DNA of 64,000 nt from Lachnospiraceae bacterium. Its GTDB lineage: Bacteria > Bacillota > Clostridia > Lachnospirales > Lachnospiraceae. The notes below the pieces were generated by a model. That model was given only the letters and a program-made list of their open reading frames with translations, ran no database searches and was not told where the DNA came from. The position numbers were made by a program, and so were the translations under genes. The stretch is from positions 252,911 through 316,910 of the forward strand of contig CAJTFW010000005.1 of NCBI GenBank assembly GCA_910575445.1, written 5' to 3'. Of the stretch, positions 58,858 through 64,000 are shown one piece after another (positions within the stretch are counted from its first letter, which is position 1; each line of letters starts with the position of its first letter).

Positions 58858-59973
58858 ATGAAAAAAAGAATGGCAGGGATGCTTGCCCTTCTGTCCGCAG
58901 TGGCGATAACCGTCACAGGATGTTCAGTAGGGAACACCCCCGATTACAGCAAAGAGGCAATAAATGTAGCAGGCGTATCTGTTCCGCTTAAAGAAGTCAA
59001 TTTTCTCTTACGCTATCAGCAGACACAGATGCAGAGCTTTTATGGGATGTTCTATGGAGAAGATTATCTCAACCAGGATTTAATGGGAACCGGAGCGCCT
59101 TACGGCAATACGATGAGAGACGGCGTTGTGGAGATGCTAGGGGATTACTATGTGGTAGAGGCACACGCAGAGGAGCTTGGCATATCGCTGTCCGAAGAGG
59201 AAAAGACAAAGGCATCTGAGGCAGCCAAAGCATTTTTGGCAGCCAATAACAGCAAGACATTAAATGCAATGTCCGCAGATGAGACGACTGTGACACATGT
59301 GCTAGAGCTGATGGCACTACAAGCCAAAGTGTACGATGACCGTGCAGCTACGATTGATACCGAAGTCAACCAGGAAGAAGCAGCACAGAAACGGATTTCT
59401 TATGTTATCAATTCTACAAGCGGGGAGCTTAATGAGGCCGGCGAAGAAGTACCGTTAAGTGAGGAGGAGATTGCCAATAAGAGAAGTGAGATGGATGCAC
59501 TTTTGCAGGAGGCAAAAGCTGGTCAGGGCTTGGCGGCTGCTGCAGAGGCAAAAGGATTATCTTGCAATGAGGCAGTCAACTATGGAAAAGATGACACTTC
59601 TCTTCTGACAGAGATAAAAAATGCAGCAGATGCACTGCAAGACGGCGAATACTCTGAAGTGATTGAGACAACAGATGGCTATGGCATTGTCTATATGGAG
59701 AGCACCTTTGACGAGGCGGCAACCCAAAATGAGATACAGGATATTCTGTCTCAGAGAGAAAGCGAGGCTTACACGGCATGGCTAGACCCGTTAAAAGAAG
59801 CTGCAAATATCACAACTTCGGACGAAGCGATTGGACTTTTGACGTTTGAGCGAATCTTTAGTGAACCAGCAGCCGAGGAAGAAGATACACCTGACGAGAG
59901 CGAAGAAACCACACCTGACGAGACCGAAGAGACACAGACTGAAGAAGGAGCAGAGACACAGACCGAGGAATAG
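58858..59973 (+). CDS. SurA/PrsA-like foldase lipoprotein (second of two)
   Basis: 371 residues. Lipobox VTGC (Cys22), a helical SurA-like N-terminal domain and a parvulin-like region (about 175-290: KRISYVINSTSG, LQDGEYSEVIETTDGYGIVY). It ends in a Glu/Thr-rich acidic tail with repeated T-P-D-E and Q-T-E-E words. It is a paralogue of the gene before it by order, size and layout. The frame runs back to 58717, inside that gene, but AGGAGGA before ATG 58858 and the signal peptide fix the start. Confidence 0.82.
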   Translation: MKKRMAGMLALLSAVAITVTGCSVGNTPDYSKEAINVAGVSVPLKEVNFLLRYQQTQMQSFYGMFYGEDYLNQDLMGTGAPYGNTMRDGVVEMLGDYYVVEAHAEELGISLSEEEKTKASEAAKAFLAANNSKTLNAMSADETTVTHVLELMALQAKVYDDRAATIDTEVNQEEAAQKRISYVINSTSGELNEAGEEVPLSEEEIANKRSEMDALLQEAKAGQGLAAAAEAKGLSCNEAVNYGKDDTSLLTEIKNAADALQDGEYSEVIETTDGYGIVYMESTFDEAATQNEIQDILSQRESEAYTAWLDPLKEAANITTSDEAIGLLTFERIFSEPAAEEEDTPDESEETTPDETEETQTEEGAETQTEE

Positions 59974-59979
59974 AGTACT

Positions 59980-61668
59980 ATGCGTAAGAGAGCAGTCCAT
60001 ATTTTAGTTATTGTCTGTATGGCGATGGTGTTGTGTGGCTGTTCTGTGATAACCATAACCAAGGCTTTAGAGAAGGAAAAGGCAGACAGGATACTACTGT
60101 CTGCTTTCCTGAAGCCGCAACACCCAAAGACTATAGAAGATGTGCCTGCCACAAGAATAGAAGAGAAAAAAGAAGAAGCACAGATAATAGAAGCTAAAGC
60201 AGAAGAAAACAAGGAACTAGAAGACCCGACAAAGACGACAGAAAAAGAGCAGTCAGCAGAAGAGAAAAAAGACAAAACAGATAGTACCAGGATTTTAGAA
60301 GAAGAACAACCGATTGATAAAGAGCCAGAGTCTATGCTATCTGTAAAGACAGAATCTGGGATAGATATGCTGACAGAGAACAGAAGACAGATACCATCCC
60401 CTTTTGACCGGCCTCTGACAGATACCGTGGCATATATTCCTTCTAGCAGAGAAGAGAAAGTAGAAAAGCGTCAGATAGAATCTGTCATCGATGAAAATGA
60501 CCCTACCACCTATCAGATTGTACAAAGAGAACAAGAAACAGAGACAATAACAGCTCATTCCATCCAGTATATCACCCCATCTGGGGATGTAAGATATATG
60601 TTTTTAGATGGTATCTGGTATGAATATAAATACAGCAGCGGGGATGTAACACTAGATGAAAAAGACGAAGAGCTGGCTTTGCTTTTATTAAATATGGATG
60701 GCTCTTATAAGGATTTTGAGATAGAGTATATAGAATGTACAGAATTTCAGGGAGAAGACAACATAACACAATATAGCTATCATGTGCGATATAAAAAGAC
60801 CTCTGTCTTGGAGAAAGCACCAGAAGATACAGAGATGTTGACGGTGGTTGGTATGGAGGAGACAAGGTCAACACAGGTTGAACTGGTCGAAGAAAAGGTT
60901 CCCGTGCTTATGGAAGAGACTTATCAGACAGGAGAATTTCTCTACTATGGTTGGCAGACATTAGATGGTAAGGTCTGCTATTTTGATAAAAATGCAAGGA
61001 AAGTAACAGGCTCTCAGGTAATACAGGGAGTTCGTTATAAGTTTAACGAAGATGGCACGCTGATAAGCCGCGCAGGAGTTCAAGTATCTTCTGAGAATGG
61101 TGAGATTGACTGGAAAGCGGTTCGGGCAGCTGGTATTACATCTGCTTATCTTCGATGTGCGTATAGGGGCTTAAGAAGTGGGACATTACTTTTAGATGCA
61201 AGGTTAAAAGAAAATCTTGCTGCTGCAGAAGATGCGGGGATTAGCACAGGGCTTTATCTGTATTCACAGGCAACGACCGTAGAAGAAGCTATAGAAGAAG
61301 CACACGTAATACTTCTTTTGGCTAAACAGTACCAGATAAAAGAGCCACTTGTTCTGTCTCTGGCTTTTGCAACTGAGCATCGCTCTGGCAGAGCAGACCA
61401 TCTAGATAGAGAGGAACGCACAACACTTGTCCATGCATTTTGCAAAACCGTTCAAAACGCCGGATATACCCCCATGATACAGGCAGAAAAAGGCTGGATG
61501 GAAAACAGTCTGAATAGAACAGCACTATCTTCGTATCCTTTGTGGCTGATACAATACAACACAAAAGATATGGATGCTGTCCCTGCTCAGATTTGGCAAT
61601 ATACAACAAAAGGTACCATAGATGGGATAGAAGGCTTTACAGGACTTTTTATCATCTGTGGAAGATAG
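59980..61668 (+). CDS. Lipoprotein with degenerate GH25 lysozyme domain
   Basis: 562 residues. Lipobox LCGC (Cys21), a long Glu/Lys-rich linker (to about 130), a domain of unknown fold, cell-wall-binding-like repeats (about 318-365: YYGWQTLDGKVCYFDKNAR), then a GH25 muramidase-like domain (366-560) with GEIDWKAVRAAGITSAYLR, AGISTGLYLYSQA and GYTPMI. The acids normally needed are replaced: Gln368 for the first Asp, Ser460 and Ala462 for the D-x-E pair, and Leu near the C-terminal D-x-N. So it probably binds wall glycan without cutting it. Confidence 0.8.
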   Translation: MRKRAVHILVIVCMAMVLCGCSVITITKALEKEKADRILLSAFLKPQHPKTIEDVPATRIEEKKEEAQIIEAKAEENKELEDPTKTTEKEQSAEEKKDKTDSTRILEEEQPIDKEPESMLSVKTESGIDMLTENRRQIPSPFDRPLTDTVAYIPSSREEKVEKRQIESVIDENDPTTYQIVQREQETETITAHSIQYITPSGDVRYMFLDGIWYEYKYSSGDVTLDEKDEELALLLLNMDGSYKDFEIEYIECTEFQGEDNITQYSYHVRYKKTSVLEKAPEDTEMLTVVGMEETRSTQVELVEEKVPVLMEETYQTGEFLYYGWQTLDGKVCYFDKNARKVTGSQVIQGVRYKFNEDGTLISRAGVQVSSENGEIDWKAVRAAGITSAYLRCAYRGLRSGTLLLDARLKENLAAAEDAGISTGLYLYSQATTVEEAIEEAHVILLLAKQYQIKEPLVLSLAFATEHRSGRADHLDREERTTLVHAFCKTVQNAGYTPMIQAEKGWMENSLNRTALSSYPLWLIQYNTKDMDAVPAQIWQYTTKGTIDGIEGFTGLFIICGR

Positions 61669-61680
61669 GAGGGATTTCCC

Positions 61681-63138
61681 ATGAGCACTACACAAAATCT
61701 GACACTGTTAACCGATTTTTATGAGCTGACTATGATGCAGGGCTATTTTAAAAATCCAGTGCAGGAGACCGTGATTTTTGATGCGTTTTACCGCACAAAC
61801 CCCTGCGGCAATGGATTTGCCATCGCAGCCGGACTAGACCAGGTTATTGACTACATCAAGAATCTGCACTTTTCAGAAGAAGATATTAGCTATCTGAAAA
61901 GCACCAAGATTTTTGAAGAAGATTTCCTGGAGTATTTGAGTAATTTTCACTTTAGCGGGGATATCTACGCAGTGCCAGAAGGGACAGTTGTATTTCCAAG
62001 AGAGCCTTTGGTAAAGGTGATTGCACCGATTATGGAAGCACAGCTTGTAGAGACAGCAATTTTGACCATTATCAATCATCAAAGTCTGATTGCCACCAAA
62101 GCGGCCCGTGTGGTCAATGCAGCCAGAGGGGACGGTGTGATGGAATTTGGCCTGCGCCGTGCACAAGGACCGGATGCGGGGGTCTACGGGGCCAGAGCAG
62201 CTATGATAGGAGGCTGTATTGGCACCTCTAATGTGCTGACAGGAAAACTTTTTGATGTGCCGGTACTTGGTACCCATGCGCATAGCTGGATTATGAGCTT
62301 TCCAGATGAATATACCGCATTTCGTACGTATGCAAAGTTGTACCCGAACGCATGTACGCTTCTTGTAGACACCTATGATACCTTAAAATCCGGCGTGCCC
62401 AATGCGATTCGTGTCTTTAAAGAGATGCGAAGGGAAAAGACATTAAATGGACGCTATGGGATTCGCTTAGACAGCGGAGACCTTGCCTATCTCTCCAAAG
62501 AGGCTCGAAAGATGCTAGATGCCGCTGGATTCCACGATGCGATTATCTCAGCATCTAGCGATTTAGACGAATATCTGATTGACAGCCTTAAGACACAGGG
62601 CGCAAAGATTACCTCATGGGGAGTGGGTACGAATCTGATTACTTCTAAAGACTGTCCGGCTTTTGGCGGCGTCTACAAATTAGCAGCAATCAAGACCGGA
62701 GACGGTGAGTTTGTGCCAAAGATTAAACTGTCTGAAAATACAGAAAAAATTACCAATCCGGGAAATAAGACCATCTATCGCATCTATGAAAAGGCGAACC
62801 ATAAATTAAAAGCAGACCTTATCTGTCTGGTGGATGATGTTTTTGATGATTCCAAAGACCTTGTAATTTTTGACCCACAAGCCACATGGAAGAAGACACA
62901 TCTAAAAGGCGGCACATATTTTATGAAAGAGCTGATGGTTCAGGTATTTGATAAAGGTAACTGTGTCTATCAGTCGCCAGCCGTGATGGATATTCGGGAG
63001 CACTGCATCGAGGAGCAGAATACACTCTGGGATGAGACAAAGCGATTGGTCAATCCACATGAAGTCTATGTAGACCTCTCGAACCGTCTCTATGAGATGA
63101 AAGTAGAGCTTTTAAATAAAATGCATCCAGGTGATTAA
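61681..63138 (+). CDS. pncB: Nicotinate phosphoribosyltransferase
   Basis: 485 residues. It makes nicotinate mononucleotide from nicotinate and PRPP in the NAD salvage pathway. LLTDFYELTMMQGYF at the N terminus, EFGLRRAQGPDAG, GTHAHSWIM and IRLDSGDLAYLSKEARKML are diagnostic. AGGAGGGATTTCCC precedes ATG. It starts 12 bases after the GH25-like gene but is functionally unrelated to it. Confidence 0.94.
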   Translation: MSTTQNLTLLTDFYELTMMQGYFKNPVQETVIFDAFYRTNPCGNGFAIAAGLDQVIDYIKNLHFSEEDISYLKSTKIFEEDFLEYLSNFHFSGDIYAVPEGTVVFPREPLVKVIAPIMEAQLVETAILTIINHQSLIATKAARVVNAARGDGVMEFGLRRAQGPDAGVYGARAAMIGGCIGTSNVLTGKLFDVPVLGTHAHSWIMSFPDEYTAFRTYAKLYPNACTLLVDTYDTLKSGVPNAIRVFKEMRREKTLNGRYGIRLDSGDLAYLSKEARKMLDAAGFHDAIISASSDLDEYLIDSLKTQGAKITSWGVGTNLITSKDCPAFGGVYKLAAIKTGDGEFVPKIKLSENTEKITNPGNKTIYRIYEKANHKLKADLICLVDDVFDDSKDLVIFDPQATWKKTHLKGGTYFMKELMVQVFDKGNCVYQSPAVMDIREHCIEEQNTLWDETKRLVNPHEVYVDLSNRLYEMKVELLNKMHPGD

Positions 63139-63238
63139 AAAGAGGATGCATATAAATCCAATTCTTACAAATACTAGGTTCAGGTGAGCTTAAGACCACA
63201 AAGTCGACCCAGTATTTAAGACATTGGAGGAAATATCT

Positions 63239-63787
63239 ATGAAAGCAACAGGAATTGTGCGCCGGATTGACGATTTGGGCCGAGTAGTAGTGCCTAAAGA
63301 GATTCGGCGTACCCTTAGAATCCGTGAAGGAGACCCGCTGGAAATCTTTACTGATAGAGAAGGCGAGATTATTTTAAAAAAGTATTCTCCGATAGGAGAG
63401 CTTGGAACTTTTGCAAAGCAATATGCAGAGAGTCTGGCACAGACCACAGGTCATATGATATGTGTAACAGACCGGGACAGCATTATCGCTACAGCAGGAG
63501 GTGCAAAGAAAGATTACTATGGAAAATCCATAAGCCCGCAATTAGAGCAGCTGATTCAGGAGCGGGAGAATCTTCAGGCCACTTCGGCAGACCGCAAATT
63601 TATTCCGGTGATTCAAGAAGAGATGGAAGGGATTGTAACTGAGACTATCTGTCCTATTATCAGTGAAGGTGATGCAATAGGCTCCGTGATTCTCCTTGGA
63701 AGAGACGCCAAAGCGAGAATGGGAGAAGTCGAACAGAAAGTAGCAGCAACCGCAGCGAATTTTCTGGGACGTCAGATGGAACAGTAA
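63239..63787 (+). CDS. spoVT: Stage V sporulation protein T
   Basis: 182 residues: N-terminal AbrB-type swapped-hairpin DNA-binding domain (MKATGIVRRIDDLGRVVVPKEIRRTL) and a C-terminal GAF domain. This is the SpoVT layout, a regulator of forespore genes. The frame opens at 63224, but GGAGG before ATG 63239 fits. A strong terminator follows. Confidence 0.94.
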   Translation: MKATGIVRRIDDLGRVVVPKEIRRTLRIREGDPLEIFTDREGEIILKKYSPIGELGTFAKQYAESLAQTTGHMICVTDRDSIIATAGGAKKDYYGKSISPQLEQLIQERENLQATSADRKFIPVIQEEMEGIVTETICPIISEGDAIGSVILLGRDAKARMGEVEQKVAATAANFLGRQMEQ

Positions 63788-63800
63788 AATCGTATCAAAA

Positions 63801-63838
63801 AATATCGCCTTAGCGAAGATAGCTAAGGCGATATTTTT
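63801..63838 (+). terminator. Rho-independent terminator of spoVT
   Basis: ATATCGCCTTAGC and GCTAAGGCGATAT form a 13-base perfect stem, followed by TTTTT. Confidence 0.95.
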
Positions 63839-63894
63839 GAAAGAAATAATGGGATAGTGTAAAATTTTCTTCGGGTGAAAAATAGATATAGAAA

Positions 63895-63961
63895 GGGAAC
63901 TCCTTTTTGTGATAGAGTATAAGAGACCAATCAAAACCCTCACATAAAGAAAGGAGTTCCC
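63895..63961 (+). promoter_or_regulatory. Long-range hairpin hiding a ribosome binding site
   Basis: GGGAACTCCTTT (63895-63906) pairs perfectly with AAAGGAGTTCCC (63950-63961), which contains the AAGGAG of the gene starting at 63963. Insertion sequences often have such a stem near their end so that read-through transcripts are not translated. Confidence 0.6.
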
Positions 63962-63962
63962 T

Positions 63963-64000
63963 ATGCTTAACAGTATACTCTATTTTGAACAGTTCTGCAT
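63963..64000 (+). CDS. Start of an unidentified gene, possible transposase
   Basis: ATG 63963, two bases after the AAAGGAGTTCCC arm, opens a frame MLNSILYFEQFC that runs off the window. The protein is not recognised from 12 residues. The RBS-hiding stem before it suggests a transposase. Confidence 0.4.
   Translation, partial: MLNSILYFEQFC

Overview
The window looks like chromosome from a Gram-positive, spore-forming anaerobe of the Clostridia, most like the Lachnospiraceae. The reasons are low-to-moderate GC, strong AGGAGG ribosome binding sites, sporulation-linked regulators (SpoVG, SpoVT), a V-type ATPase operon, an S-box (SAM-I) riboswitch before metK, the GlgC/GlgD pair, many lipoproteins with clear lipoboxes, and no outer-membrane genes. 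Most genes lie on the + strand; the largest contrary block is 43.2-50.3 kb.

Region by region: 0-2.8 kb is the end of a TRAP transporter operon (DctQ tail, DctM), a FadR-type GntR regulator and a dCMP deaminase-type enzyme. 2.86-11.8 kb is a nine-gene V-type ATPase operon (stalk-I-K-E-C-F-A-B-D) with its own promoter and double terminators; its K subunit keeps the Na+ site residues of the Enterococcus NtpK. 12-22 kb is regulatory and envelope related: LysR and TetR regulators, a TetR-controlled lipoprotein with 21 LxDG heptads, a histidine phosphatase, a VanZ-like protein, and a two-component system divergent from a LanFEG/CprABC-like ABC transporter (probably antimicrobial peptide sensing and resistance). 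22-30 kb has a transglutaminase lipoprotein, an unrecognised small protein, murA, a dicarboxylate/amino-acid symporter, metK with its riboswitch, and a second two-component pair. 30-33.5 kb is accessory: an MqsR/MqsA-like toxin-antitoxin pair, a secreted fibronectin-type repeat protein and a broken Rpn-type nuclease gene. 33.5-42 kb has an O-antigen-ligase-like membrane protein, a MacB-type ABC system with an unusual membrane-anchored partner, an exported trigger-factor-like lipoprotein and fructose-bisphosphate aldolase.

42-50.3 kb, mostly on the minus strand, holds a cyclophilin lipoprotein, a cassette of PRPP-synthetase-like protein, ATP-grasp enzyme and esterase, then the DnaD/DnaI-type replication-loading genes, and murC. 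A cluster of DnaA boxes lies just upstream of dnaD. 50.5-53.2 kb is glgC-glgD-spoVG. 53.3-53.75 kb is a GC-rich pair of inverted ~165-nt elements whose outer arms differ in sequence but stay self-complementary. 53.9-63.8 kb has pth, mfd, two SurA/PrsA-like foldase lipoproteins, a GH25-like lipoprotein that has lost its catalytic acids, pncB and spoVT. The right edge enters what looks like an insertion sequence.

The best candidates for something undescribed are the covarying inverted repeat pair at 53.3 kb, the DnaA-box cluster in front of dnaD, the PRPP-synthetase/ATP-grasp/esterase cassette, and the ABC-CARDB-FtsX operon. No rRNA, tRNA or CRISPR array was seen.
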